Origin: Archilochus colubris
Taxonomy: Eukaryota; Chordata; Aves; Apodiformes; Trochilidae
Reading direction: 5' to 3'
NCBI GenBank assembly: GCA_023079485.1
Contig: CM041083.1
Location: forward strand, 105,043,054 to 105,107,053
DNA: 64,000 bases
Each line of letters starts with the position of its first letter. Within the stretch, counting starts at the first letter, position 1. Of the stretch, positions 37,926 through 49,745 are shown one piece after another. A program made the position numbers and the translations under genes. Below the pieces are notes generated by a model. It saw nothing but the letters and a program-made list of their open reading frames with translations, made no database searches and was not told the origin of the DNA.

Positions 37926-38750
37926 TGTCCTGGTTTGGGCCAGGATAAAGGTGATTTTCTGTCTTGTACTTTTGCTTTTAGCTAAGTCTCTTGTAAGTAG
38001 CTGCACTTGCCGAAATTAACAGCAAGTTTCTCAGACAGTGTCTGCTTCTAGGACTGATAACATTTGACGTTTATAGTTACTGCTAGAAACTGGTATGCAG
38101 AGCCAAGGACACTGCTCAGCTCTGAGGAACATTTTACCCTCCAGAAGGAAGAAAGAGGTCCCACCTGCAGCCCTCCTTTGGGGAGGAATGGACAAGATAG
38201 ATGCCAGAATTGACCAAAGAGAGTATTCCAACCCATATACATCATACTCAGTATAAATTTGAGAGACCACAAAGGTCAAGCCAGTTTCCAGCTTCCGGCT
38301 TCCTGCCCTTCCTGCTTTTCCTGCTTCCCTTCCTTCACCTATTCCCTGCTTCCTTCAGCATCCTGGAAGGATTCCGTCCATTCGTCTGCCCGTGCTCCTG
38401 ATCCGTGCCAGCCCGTATCTGTGTGTTCCTGCCTCCAGTTCCTGACTGCTGCCGACTCCAGGAGTCCAGCCTGGACTTTCCCAGGGCTGCCCTGCAGCCT
38501 CAGTGGTGATGTGAGAGTTATTGGGGGAGAAGGGGGGAGGAATGTGCTATCCATTTTCCTGTATATTTGTATATATTTAGTAATTTTTCCTATTTATCAT
38601 TACTGTTTCATTAAAGTTGTGTAGTTTAGTTTCCAACCCATAAGTCTCTCTCCCTTATTCTCTCTCCTTTCTTTATCAAGGAGGAGAGAGAGATTAATAG
38701 AGAACATCTGTCACTCAGTTTAGTTGCTAAGCCAGCATTAAACCGTGACA
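37926..38750 (+). mobile_element. Solo LTR, family A, copy 3 (sense orientation)
   Basis: An 825-bp LTR in its own sense: TGTCCTGGTTTGGGCC at the start, TTAAACCGTGACA at the end. TATAAAT is at 38252-38258 and the polyadenylation signal ATTAAA at 38610-38615, which fixes the orientation for all family A copies. The first 16 bases contain an imperfect palindrome, CCTGG...CCAGG. Flanks TCAGC (37921-37925) and TCCAC (38751-38755) agree at only 3 of 5 positions, so the target duplication is eroded or was lost. The last 60 bases differ more from copies 1 and 2 than those two differ from each other, so this copy may be older. Open frames inside it are not coding. Confidence 0.92.
38252..38258 (+). 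promoter_or_regulatory. LTR A TATA box
   Basis: TATAAAT in the sense-oriented LTR A copy. It is conserved in reverse complement at 10424-10430 and 26567-26573. It would have driven proviral transcription; activity today is unknown. Confidence 0.65.
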
Positions 38751-39041
38751 TCCACTACAAGTAATTTTGTAACGTGCTGGGTCTGTGCTGACATAAGCCT
38801 TTCCACTGAACCAGTCTGGATGCCAACTGTGTACACTAACACTAGACACTGGGATTTGGATGGATCTAAAATGTCACGAGCAGATCTTTAGCAATGTCAA
38901 GCACTTATGGCAAAGAATTCTTTAATTTGAAATTATGTCTTCACAAGAAATATCAGTTTTCTAGAAATGTCTCAATAATACCTGTTCCTCATAAGCCTAT
39001 TGCTAAGAGTCTTCTAGTCATTGTAGGAAATAGACACTACT

Positions 39042-39497
39042 TGACAGGATCAAGAAGTGGGCTCATGCAAACTTCGGGTTCAACAAGGCCAAGTTTAAGG
39101 TTCTGCACTGTGTGTAGCCAGTCCCATGCACAAATACAGGCTGGGAGGAGAAAGGATTGAGCCCTGAGTAGAAGGACTTGGGAGTGATGGCAGACAAGAA
39201 GCTTAACATGAACTGTCAGTGTGCATTTGCAGCCCAGAAAGCCAACCATGGCCTGGGCTGCATCAAAAGAAGCACAGACAGCCAGCTGAGGGAGGTGATT
39301 CTCCTTCTCTACTCTGCTCTTGTGGGACCCCACCTGTAGTACTGTGTCCAGTTCTGGAGTCCCCAGCATAAGGACATAGAGCTCCTTGAGTGTGTTCAGA
39401 GGAGAGCCACAAAAATTATCAGAGGGCTGGAGCACCTCCCCTGTGAATACAGGCTGAGGAACTTGGGGTTGTTCAGCGTGGAAAAGAGGAGGCTCTG
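39042..39497 (+). mobile_element. Internal CR1 fragment lacking its 3' end
   Basis: CR1 ORF2 sequence beginning near GACAGGATCAAGAAGTGGG. It runs through the blocks F-N-K-A-K (39081 on), [11 protein letters not shown] near 39191-39225, and V-Q-F-W-S-P-Q near 39347-39366, and stops in GAAAAGAGGAGGCTC at 39483-39497. After that the similarity ends abruptly: no 3' region and no ATTCTATG tail follow. CR1 copies normally keep the 3' end and lose the 5' end, so the missing 3' part needs a later deletion or rearrangement. The minus-strand frame 39037-39435 is its shadow. Confidence 0.85.
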
Positions 39498-42400
39498 AAT
39501 ATTTTTCCCTCTGAGAGGATACAGCGTGCTAGTCTTTCAAACACATTGTTAATTTCAGATCCCTTTTGCTTTGAGTTTTTGGATTTTTTTCTTTCTTGTG
39601 AAATATACAAAGAGCATATTTTTAAAAATATTTAGAGGACCTTTTTTAAATTGTGGTCATATTTTAAAATAACTTTAAAAAGTTACTTTTCCAGTTACTG
39701 ATTGTTAGAAAATAGATAGAAAAGCAAAGCAAACTTGCTTCCCATGCAAGCTTAAGGAGGAAGGCTTATGAATGCCTTGAGCTCCTCATGAAATCTAGTT
39801 TTCAAAAAGTGAAATATTCCCTCAGAAAAATCTATTTATTTAAAAAATCCCCAAGATTAAATACCCACAATTTCTGCTCTGTACAAATGTCCACTTTTCA
39901 AATTTTATAAAGAGTTAATAATTTCAGCACTTCTGTAAAGGTCTAGAGCTGATTTCGGTTTATTGCCTACAATTACAAGTCTTCATAATGCTCTCATAAC
40001 CAAAAATTTTTCCTGCTATCAGTATTTGACCTCACAGAGGTCTGCTGAAGAGGATCAAAGAAATGTCATAAATTATTCATACTGCCCATCCTTTCTTTCT
40101 ATCCTGTTGGAGTTGCCTTAAAGCATTGCACACAGGCAACTCAGTGGTCACAGTAAGCTGTGCCTCTGTAAGAGACATAAAAATGGAGTTTAAAAGATAT
40201 TTGATAAAAAAAAAGGCTGAAACACCCTCTCCTCAATAACAAACATCATAAAAGCAGCATGGCTAATGGATTTCTAATGTAGATGGAAGGTTTCAGTCAA
40301 ATTGAGACAAAGATGTGATTGACAAGAACAATTGTACCTTTTAGTGTTATTCTTGGAGCTGAAAGGATATGAGGGAAACAGTTATTTCACTGGTCGTGCT
40401 TCCTATTGTCTGCCTCTTTTCATCATTCTGCACTAAAGGCTATATTTATCTAGATGGTTCATTTATATTTACTACCATTTCAGTACTTTGCACATGTTTT
40501 GACAACTATGGAAAGTTCCAGAAACTAATTCTGCTGCAAGAGTGCTGAAGTTGAAGGATGAAGTTGAAATGAGCTACTCACTTTTTCAGCTGCCATTCAA
40601 AGTCAGCAGGAGCAGAAGTGGAATATGTCAGTTGTGGCGAATTAACCATAGTTCTCAGAGATATCTCAGAGATAATGTGTACATATCACCAAAAAAAAAA
40701 AAAAAATCATTGTGCACAAGTAGTTAAACAAATATTTGCTTTTGCAAAGAAATATCTCCAATGGGGTAGCACAGTGTGACATGATAAAGGCCTCCCTCCT
40801 GCAACAGAAATGCTGGATTAGACCAAGGAGTTTATGGAAGACAAGTAAGGCTATTGTTTACCATGTGGGAAATATCTACTCTGACAACAGAAAACATGAA
40901 ACTAGTTCTTTAAATAAACTCAATGTTAAGCTAGAGCTAAGGTTACAAAGAAGATAATTCAGAAAGAATCAAATTTCAATGTATCTTTGTGCAAGTACTA
41001 AAAAAATTTACTCAGAAAGAAGCATTTCTAGTTTCTTTAGGGAAAGAATTATGATATTCAGGATGCAAATTAGAAACCAACTTATTTTAAATGTTCTTCT
41101 CTAGTAAAATATTTGATAAGGCAGGCAAGCCCAAGAAAATGTATGTTTCTTCTCATCAGTGTGAGTCTAAGAGTCTTCATGTGGAGGACAAAGGCAGCAC
41201 ACCAAGTTGGTTGCCTGTTAGAATCCCATTCTCATAAGTTTTTTGGGCCAGGGCATTTACCTTCTTACTGTATTTTCACCACTCCCACACTAAACATATA
41301 CACTTTCTCCAGAGATTTAGACAGCAGGGATTGCCAGACCTGGTTTTTTTGGAGGCACCATGCAGAAATAGGGGATGTATGGGAAGTTCTTAAGTACTGA
41401 GAATATAACTGGTATGTCAGAGTTTGACTGATTTACTGTATAGAGTAAGTTGTACTTTAGATCCTTGGTTTACTGGGTCTAGTATGATCTGTGGAGTACT
41501 GGAGATCTCCCATCTCAATTGGAGATTACTAGTAGAAAAAATGTTCAGGGAAGTTGCTTAGTTGGATTTTATAGTGTACTGTTTAAGAAATATTTCTACT
41601 AGAAGCTCAGTGATTGCATCAAACTTAAAAACAAAAAAATAAAAATTAAATTTAAAAAAAAAAGAATGTTGCATAAGCTTAACAGCAGTCACAAAACCTT
41701 TACACCTAACATCATCACAGATTCAGTATAACCTGATATACTAAGTTTTGTTACAAGGAGGAAGATGGACTAACTTCACTGATTTTAAAGCAAATTTAAA
41801 TTGTTGTGAGAACAGCAATTAATATTTAAATATTAAATATTTAAATATTAATTTAAATATTTCAAGAATACTGAAAGTACATTGAAGGTAATGAGAAAAC
41901 TAAATTCAAGGTGTTTAAATGCTTTCCTTAACAATATTGAAGTTGAAAAGATTTCACCCTTAGAGTTAGTAGGAACAAAGGTATGTGAGCTTTTCTTCAA
42001 CCTGAGATGTGGCAAAGATCCCTATGAAGACATACTTTTACATTATTGTGAATGCTTAACACTGCAACCAGCCATCTTGTCTTACAATATGGTAATCTAA
42101 AAATAAGCTCATACTGCTTCTTTGCATCTGTTAGGAAAGATGATTTTACCTAGGATTTTGCGATTAAGCCCAACTTAATATCAGTCATGTCTGTGATATA
42201 CTTTTAATCCTTTATTTTAAGCTTTTCCAAAGTACCCTCTGCCTGTTCAAAAGATGTAAGTGAATCTCTCATTCTAAGCAGGTGTATGAAATGCAAATAT
42301 CCTACTAGAAAAAGATGAAATCTCATTCATTAGGTGAAATACTTATTTCCTACATGAATTTATTGAAGGAAGCTTCATCAGAGATGCTTGGCTTTCACAG

Positions 42401-42559
42401 CTTGTTCAACATTTTGCAGCTAACTTGGTGATCTTACTATATATTAGAAGCAAACTTAATGAACTTAATCATCATTACAGGAAGGAAAAAACCTGCCTGC
42501 TTTACCATGTTCCCACAATTAGAGCTAGGCAGTCTTTTAAAGTTTCCCGGTTACAATGA
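39498..42559. other. Unannotated AT-rich noncoding stretch
   Basis: No gene recognised. It contains an A-run at 40690-40705 and the AT palindrome listed separately. Confidence 0.6.
41819..41862. repeat. AT-only near-palindrome
   Basis: Alternating TTAAATATT-type units form a near-perfect self-complementary stretch of about 44 bases. It could extrude as a cruciform, but such tracts also arise by simple expansion. Confidence 0.7.
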
Positions 42560-42592
42560 TATCATAGAATCATAGAATCATAGAATTGGCTG
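42560..42592 (-). mobile_element. Very short CR1 tail remnant
   Basis: TATCATAGAATCATAGAATC and a further CATAGAATTG match the reverse complement of the CR1 terminal repeats and little more, about 30 bp. It is either an extremely 5'-truncated CR1 insertion or a remnant left by deletion. Confidence 0.65.
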
Positions 42593-43973
42593 TTGCAGAG
42601 ACAAACTTCAAAAGGTACAAGCCTGCAAAATCTTTATATATTCCAGTTACTCTATAGTAGGTGTTACACAAAAGCAAGATAAATAACTGTAAATCTTGTC
42701 TGTACCTGCTGGGTCTCTCAAGGCAGCAACTCTCCACTTCACTCAGTTCCTTGCCCACAGATGTTTGCTGCTTCCAATCACAGCTTTGGTACAGCTCAGG
42801 GGCTCTACCAAAGATCATTTTGTGCAGTATAATTGAAATCACAGTAATCTGGAATGTGTAAGAATAGAATTCCAGTATCAGTACCCTGGAGACATTTTAT
42901 CTGGTTAGCAATGCACTAAGTGTGTGTTATCAGCAAAATAATACAAACCATTCATATATTTATTCATCAGTAGTTCACTAATGCATTGAAACCTGCTAAT
43001 GAAATAACAATCTCTTAATTATAAATTGACAGCAGTTGAGTTACTGCATGTGTAATTTTCAGATGGTTTTCTATCTTAGAAAACTATGAACTTCATGTCT
43101 CATTGTGTAAACCAAAAGGCATTTTCTTTTTTCAGTTTTTTTGAGGAATGAGAAATTTTAATTATTACAAGAGCAACACCCTCATAAGCCATATTAGTCT
43201 TGGGTTTTGTTATGTTCTCAATTTAAGTATTATAGAGAACAAGAGAAATTAGAAGTATAATTTGTTTCTGTCATCAATAGGAGGGTCAAAATAGAAGGCA
43301 ATTCGGGGCAGCTAGTACAGACATGCAAAATATAAGTGCACATATTTTCAGCTAAGGATATTGACCCATACAAGTAAGTATGTACAACTTTTTTTCTTTT
43401 TGGAATTAATTGTATGAGTGGAAAAGAGAAAGATGAATAGTACATTAGTACACAAGTAACATGATTTTAAAATTCATCTTAGCAGTGTTGAATTATAATA
43501 CTATATACTTACATTACACTTTAGGTTCTATGTCCAGCTTATCTTTATTATCTTGTGCACAGTATGTGCATATTTTCCTTAACTGTACGATTTTCTGCAA
43601 GACCTTGAGGTCATACCAAAATATGCATTGATTTTTAATAACAAGCCTTTGTTTTTCCTTTTCTCACCAATTTCCTTTTCAGAGTTTCAAGAGTAGCACA
43701 TCTCCCGAAAAGAAAATAAAGAAGAATCAGTATTAATAATGAAACGTAGAAGTTCATAGTGGTTCATAGGGCCAAAAGAGCTGGACAGAAAGATTTTTCA
43801 CAACAGTTGGGGCATGGACTGTGCAGGGGAGAGGGAAGCAGATAAGGCTTCATAGAGACATTAAATTTGCTGAGATGTTGAGAAGATGTCATCTGAAATC
43901 CCCAGATTTCTCAGGAGATGTGAAAGCAGTCAGACAGGGATATAGCTAAATGTTTCTTTTCTCCATCTCTCTC

Positions 43974-44016
43974 TTTTTTTTTCTTTTTTCTTTTTTTTTT
44001 TTTTTTTTTTTTTTTT
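43974..44016. repeat. Long T-rich tract
   Basis: Over 40 bases of T broken only by two C residues. It could be a mononucleotide repeat or the complement of an old poly(A) tail, but no retrosequence was recognised next to it. Confidence 0.8.
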
Positions 44017-44624
44017 CCCCAAATGAAGCATTGAATGATGATGTTGTCAAAGCTCTATTCTACAAGATACAAGATGTGTGCAACCATTTGCCATTGCTAT
44101 CAGACATCTCTGTGATGTCTGATACACAAAGTGGGACTGGACAGTCCAATTTACACTTGTAAGTTATTGAGCTGAGAATAAATCCTCGGTTCTTAAAATA
44201 TAAAGGTGTCATTTCAGCTAAGCAGCAGCCTGAACTCCAAAGTTCTGCCAGGGTAAGCCCAGTCAGGCCCAGGGAAAGTCAAATGCCCCTGTGTTTCTCA
44301 TGCTGGAGAGAAAGGCAACTGTGTATATTGGATGTGACACAACTTCTGGTTTATCCAGCTGATACTGCTCTTATTACCTGCCCACTGTCAAATATTGGAG
44401 TCGTGAAGCACTAATAATTCATTTTCTCTTGCTTGCAGTACAAAAAAATCATTTGCCATGTCATATCTATATTCAAATCTATTCATCACACTTGAATATG
44501 GATATAATGCAAATGTTTTTCTTGACAACAAAATGTAGTTATGGAAACCTAATTTTTGGTTTTTTTAATGCACTGGATGGAGAGGCATATTAAGTCATTC
44601 AGTTCCTACAGTTTTTCAAAGAAA

Positions 44625-44672
44625 ATTAAAAAAAACTTTTTAAGTTTTTTAAGTTTTTTTTTTAAGTTTTTT
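44625..44672. repeat. Tandem TTTTTTAAG units
   Basis: About five imperfect copies of a T-run followed by AAG. Minisatellite-like, without gene context. Confidence 0.75.
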
Positions 44673-45328
44673 ACTATAATTGTGTAATTTTTATGTCCAA
44701 TTTCTTTAATTACTATACAGGGAAAAAAGCCTATTCAAACTATTCTTTGTTGTTCAATATTTTTAAAGAAAATAAAGGGCTTACTTCAAATCAGAGAAAA
44801 AATAAACTATTTTTCATCATAGGTAGCAGTGAGTTAAATGTACTGAATTTCAAAAAATGTATTTTATCACCAAAGCAAAGGAAGTTGATGTACCTTACTC
44901 ATAGAGTGGCAGATAGATTACATTTTACCAAGACAGAGGAAGGCAGTCAGTACTCTTCAAAAAAGCTAAACATGGTAAAGGAGAAATTTTATCAGCCCAA
45001 ACAAGGAGAATGACACTACCCAGTCTTGGACTGACCACTTTATGTGCACTGGTAACACCTGTATTCCAAAACGACAAAACTGGCTGCACTTCTACTACCC
45101 TCTCTGGATCAGTATATCCTAGCCTGCCATAGACTGATGCTTTTCACCTTTCAGGACCTGGTTCATGCAGCTCCACTCTCAGTCAGGGTCACAAATTCAC
45201 AGCAGTACCTGAAACCTACCCAGGAAGTTCCCATCAGACCTCTTGCCTGCAGTTCTTACCCTGTATGCTATGAGTGAAAGTGAATGTCATCACTTCAAAC
45301 AATATTAAAACAAAGTTGGGAGTTGATT

Positions 45329-45420
45329 GGTTGGTTAGTTTTGGTTTTTTGCTTGCTTGTTGTGTTTTTGTTTTTTTGGTTGGTTGATGGTTTTTTTGCT
45401 TGCTTGGTTTTGTTTTTTAC
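45329..45420. repeat. T/G-rich low-complexity tract
   Basis: GTTTT, TTGG and GCTTGCTTG units over about 90 bp. It is complementary in composition to the A/C-rich tract 470 bp downstream. Confidence 0.75.
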
Positions 45421-45889
45421 GAGAGCAAACTTTGATTTTAACACAAAAGAGGGACTTCCCTTTTGATTAGCAATTTGTACAAGATTCCAAGGTTGGGAAA
45501 CCACAAAGGCAGCTCTGCCATGTGCAGTCAGGGAATTTGCACCTCCTAAACACAGGGAAGAGAAGCCGTGATAACTTTGCAAGAGCAGGTAGAAATTGAA
45601 TTTCTGTATTCACACATCCAAGGGTCTCAAGTAAAATCAATATGGCTTAATCCCATACATGAACTAATGACTGTAGAGGGCCACAGAGGAAAGTTGCATG
45701 GCTACAGAAAACAAATACAAATTCTTAGGAGAATATAGTTAGAATCTGTTGATACAATGTGCTTACATAAACAACTACACAATCAGAAAATAGCAACCAA
45801 GTAAAAGGAGCATTTTAAAAAATAGTGAATGAAATATTTAATGAAAAAGATCAGTCTGGAGACTTAAGACCTTATCTAAATTTAAAAAA

Positions 45890-45973
45890 TACAACAAAAC
45901 CAACCAAACAAAAAGCAAACAACCCCCCCAAAACAAACAAACAAAAAACCCCTCAAAACAAAGAAACAAACAA
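45890..45973. repeat. A/C-rich low-complexity tract
   Basis: AAAC and AACC units with a C-run of seven. Together with 45329-45420 it could form a long imperfect hairpin. Confidence 0.75.
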
Positions 45974-46912
45974 TTATTAACATTTGGTTCTCCATGATTC
46001 TCTCCTATTTGATGATATGTGCAAATAGCCTGTCGTTGCTAAGGGATGTTGCTAAGCAAGGCAAGGCATAGAAGAGGTTATCCATGTCTTCACTGACAAT
46101 TTCTAACATCAATTATTTTTGTGAACTCCAGATTTTTTTTGTCTGAATGTTCTGAATATTTTTGAGATAAAGAAAACTTATCACTATATTACAACCCAAA
46201 CATAGAAAGAATGGAAATTTCTGGAACTATCTCTTTCTCATTAAAATATAATTTCTTTTCCTCAGCATTGCTATGTATTCATCAAAAGGTAAAAATCATT
46301 ACCTGACCTAGATTTGTTCCATTCTAAACAAATTATATGAGAAATTTGGGTATTCCTGCTAAAGAAATGTTTGTGTTAACTTAAATTATTATCTCAATCA
46401 ATATTTTTCTCTATTTAAAGGATGATTCAATTGTAATTGAAAAAAAAAAAAAAAAGTAAAAGGAAAAAAAATAATTGCCTTTTAACAAAGCAGGAAATCA
46501 CAAGCTACTAAAACATTTGTAAAATTACGCCATACAGAAGAAAATAGTTTCTTAAATTACATCTATTCTGAAACTTTTACTTATTAGATTCCAGGTTCAA
46601 AAAGGAAGCTTTTTTGATATCTTCTTTCTTAACAATATCTCAGCTAACATATTATACATAAATATCAATGTGTAACTGAAATGAGTCAGTACTGTTTCTA
46701 TAGTCATTAATATATCTATTTGTTCTTCTGGATATTTTTAAATAGTGACTGGAATGGTTTATGTTGGCCATTCTCATTTCTTGAATGAATGTCAAAAGGA
46801 TGTAGTACTCCAAATACTTTAAAAGGGGGAAAAAAACCAATCTCAATTTCTTCCTGTTTTTTGTTGGGTGATGCTCTTTTTTTTGTTGTTGTTTTTGGGT
46901 GGGGGGTGGGGG

Positions 46913-47605
46913 TGTCACAGTCTGTTACTATTAATTTTTTTTTTTTTTTTTTGAGAATATATTAACCACTGCACATGTACGTCCTACAAATTGCAGAAGT
47001 AACCAGCTTTAAGATTTGAACAAATTACAGAGGTTTATTTCAGGGAAAATGACACCACGTTGAAAGGAGTTTTCAGAAGGAGTTAATAATGGGAGAGAAA
47101 CATGGGGAAAACAGGTTTTTAAACAAATTAATCCCCCAGGGAAAGGGCTATTAAGAAAAGAGGGAGAATGATTTGCGTTCTTTTCACCCTCCTCACCGCC
47201 AGGACCACTGTTTCCTTGAAGTCACCACTGGGGATGCTCTTTGCTGCTCTGCTCCTTTTCACCTCTGTCTGCTTCTCTCGCCTTCCCTTCACTTCTCGCT
47301 TCTCGTTTTCACTCTTTTCCTCTGAGTTTTTATAGTAAAATGTTCCTTCTTTTCATCAATTATTGCCAGAGGTTGGAAATTGGTAAATGCAGGTCTTCCT
47401 TTTGTATTTAGGTTTCCTGGAATTCTTGGATTTGCTACCAATTAGCTGTCTGGTGGCTTAGTAGCATCTTATCTTTTTAGTCCTGACAAAGGAGGGAGGT
47501 CTGTTGATAAGATTTTGCTGGTGGAAATAAATTTGATACTTTTTCAACTGTGTAAACAGAAACCAAGGAGCCAGAGGGAATTTTTAAATTTTCTGTGTAT
47601 CCACA
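46913..47605 (-). mobile_element. Solo LTR, family B, copy 2
   Basis: Inverted copy of 7031-7777, about 693 bp. On the plus strand it starts TGTCACAGTCTGTTAC and ends TGTGTATCCACA. Shared blocks include the reverse complement of the TATA region (TTTTATA at 47327-47333), the polyadenylation signal (TTTATT at 47034-47039) and the GACCTCCCTCCTTTG block near 47486-47505. An A-run of 18 has expanded near the 3' end of the LTR (T-run at 46938-46955 on the plus strand), where copy 1 reads AAACAAAATATAAAAT. No clear target duplication: both flanks are G-rich. No retroviral interior. Confidence 0.8.
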
Positions 47606-48961
47606 TTACTGGGGGTGGGGGGAGAAAAGGTGTTCGGGTTTTGCATGGTTTCTTTGCATTTTTTCTCATTTTTTGATTTTTTTTTTGATTGCTACAAGTC
47701 ATTTGAAGCCTGATATGAAGTGACTAATAAACATCCATGCATTAATTTCTTTGGTTTTAGTGTGAAATAGTAATGATGTTACCAATGGAGAAGAGATGGG
47801 GAAGGATTGCATTTGTCATTTTGTGCTATTGCTAGTAGACATCACTCCTCTCTGAAGAGCATAGGGCTGCAGTTAGTTGCAGAAGCTGACACTGGAAGAA
47901 AATTGAAAATGCAGAAGTGACAATTCTGACATTTCTGTAAAGAAAGGGAACTGTCTGTGCTTATCGCAGACCAAAAAAAAGTAGCACAAGAGGCAGTAGG
48001 AGGAAATAGAAAACTCTACACATACATATTCACCCCCCAACCACCATGATAAAAAATCAAGGGAGTGCAATATGGAAAAGGGAAACACTTTCCTTTGCTT
48101 TTTCAAAAAAGAACAATTGAAATACAAAACACCCAAACTGCTGATTAAGAAGTTGTTGTATGAGATAATTAGATCCAGGCAACACGGCTGTTGAAAATCT
48201 CCCTTGTGGGGTTTATCTGTTAGTCTGCATTTTGAATAAAATAATAGTAATCCCACCTTCATCAGACTGGTCTCTCATTTAAGCTATTTATCTAATAAAA
48301 CCGTACCACTAGTAGATGTTTTTGAGTTTTGCTAAAATGGCATCACTTCTAATATTCTGGGACACTTATTTTCCTGGTACTTTACCCTGTTGGGACATTC
48401 TAGGTTTTCTAATTACATTTATACAAGTCAAGTATTTTTTTCAATTATACAATTAATTTCAAATGTTTTTCAGAATTAGGTTTTTTAGGGTTTTGGCATG
48501 AAATATGAGATCAATTTGTTGTAGCTTAGCAGTCTGCATATTTGACATGCTAATATATTTTTCCAAAGTTATCAGCCATTTTTAAAGTTATTTTCATTGA
48601 GATGTGGAAAACATACTGGTTTTTTAAGAAACAGTTTTTTAAGAAACTCTTATGTCTTGGAATGTGGCTGAAATAGCTATTTCTTTTCTTCAGCTGATTT
48701 TAAGCTTTCTGTAGTGTCAGTGTTCTTCCTCGAAATCCAAGAAGAGAGGAAAAAAAGTTTGGATGAGGTTATTGGGTGTTCCATCAAAAAACAGCACCTT
48801 ACAATCATTTCTTCCCTGTCAGTTCAATCAGAAATCTGAGAACAGAACGTATTCACAGAACAATCTCTGTCTTAACAGCATAATCCCAAGATAAGTGAGT
48901 TTGCTGTAAGGCAAACATCTGGGACCTTCTGGGACTGATGCAGAAATTTCTGCCTGCTCTG
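47606..48961. other. Unannotated noncoding stretch
   Basis: AT-rich apart from a G-rich patch directly at the LTR B edge. A 129-codon minus-strand frame at 47873-48262 has no conserved features. Confidence 0.55.
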
Positions 48962-49745
48962 TGTGTTGGGTTTATGCAGTAATTTCATAGAAGGGAGAGA
49001 GCTGCAGGGATGGCTTCAGTGAGAAGAGACCATGTTGGGTAAAGCTGGTTCCAGTCAGAGATACTAGTAGCATCTCAATGATGACATGTTTAAAAAGGGT
49101 GGGGGGGGAGAGGGGGAGTGGGGCAAGCTATACCCAGCAGCTGGGAGGGAGGAGTGATAATATGTGAGAGAAACACTCCTGCAGATAGTGAGGTCAGTGA
49201 AGGAGGAGAGGAAAGTGGTGCCCCAGGAACTGGAGCAGAGCTGGAGCAGTCCCTTCCTGGCACCCCACGGAAAGAACTCACACCAAAGCAGTTCTTGAAG
49301 AGTTGCAGGTTAAGGGAAGGATGTACGCTGGAGAAGTTTGTGAAGGACTGTATGCCATGGAGGGAGCTCCATGCTGGAGCAGAGGAAGAGTGGGAGGAGG
49401 AAAGAGTGACAGAGATTAAATGTTATGAACTGATAACAACCCCCATTCCCCATCCCTCTATACTGCCTAGGGCAGAGAGGTATGAGGAGGTAGATGGGTT
49501 GAGTGAAAAGGAGCCTAGGAAGAAGGGAAGTGAGTCTTGTTAGTTTTGTTTTTTATTTGTCACTACCCTACTCTGTTATTGACAGTACATTGCACTAATT
49601 ACTCCAAGTCGTGTCCCATGACATTAGCCAATATCCCTGTACTTATCTGAAACCAGAAGCTTTTCATCATATTTTCTCCCCTCATCTTGCTGAGGAGGAG
49701 GGCTGAAAGAGCACCTTGGTGGCTACTCAAGGTCAGCACACCACA
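48962..49745 (+). mobile_element. Solo LTR, family C, near-complete
   Basis: The start TGTGTTGGGTTTATGC and the following GAGCTGCAGGGATGGCTTC...GTGAGAAG block match a common avian LTR type that begins TGTTTTGGGTTT. A TATA-like TTAAAAAGG lies at 49089-49097, followed by a G-run. Then come purine-rich repeats of the type GAGAAGTTTGTGAAGGACTG...CATGGAGGGAGCTCC (near 49332-49372) and the end GCACCTTGGTGGCTACTC...CACACCACA near 49710-49745. The plus-strand frame at 49118-49543 is glutamate-rich only because the LTR is purine-rich; it is not a gene. The edges were inferred and no target duplication was found. Confidence 0.72.

Larger units (their letters stand above)
42593..46912. other. Unannotated stretch with simple repeats
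   Basis: No gene recognised. It holds several low-complexity tracts: T-rich 43974-44016, TTTTTTAAG units at 44625-44672, T/G-rich 45329-45420, and A/C-rich 45890-45973. The frame at 43950-44162 is an artefact of the T-tract. Confidence 0.6.

Noticed and set aside
41819..41862. Replication-origin-like AT palindrome
   Set aside because: Only AT-rich simple sequence; no supporting motif, and vertebrate origins are not defined by such elements.
49118..49543. 141-codon glutamate-rich frame
   Set aside because: Lies wholly in LTR family C, where a purine-rich plus strand yields E, G and K codons; the matching parts of the other LTR C copies are not open in the same way.
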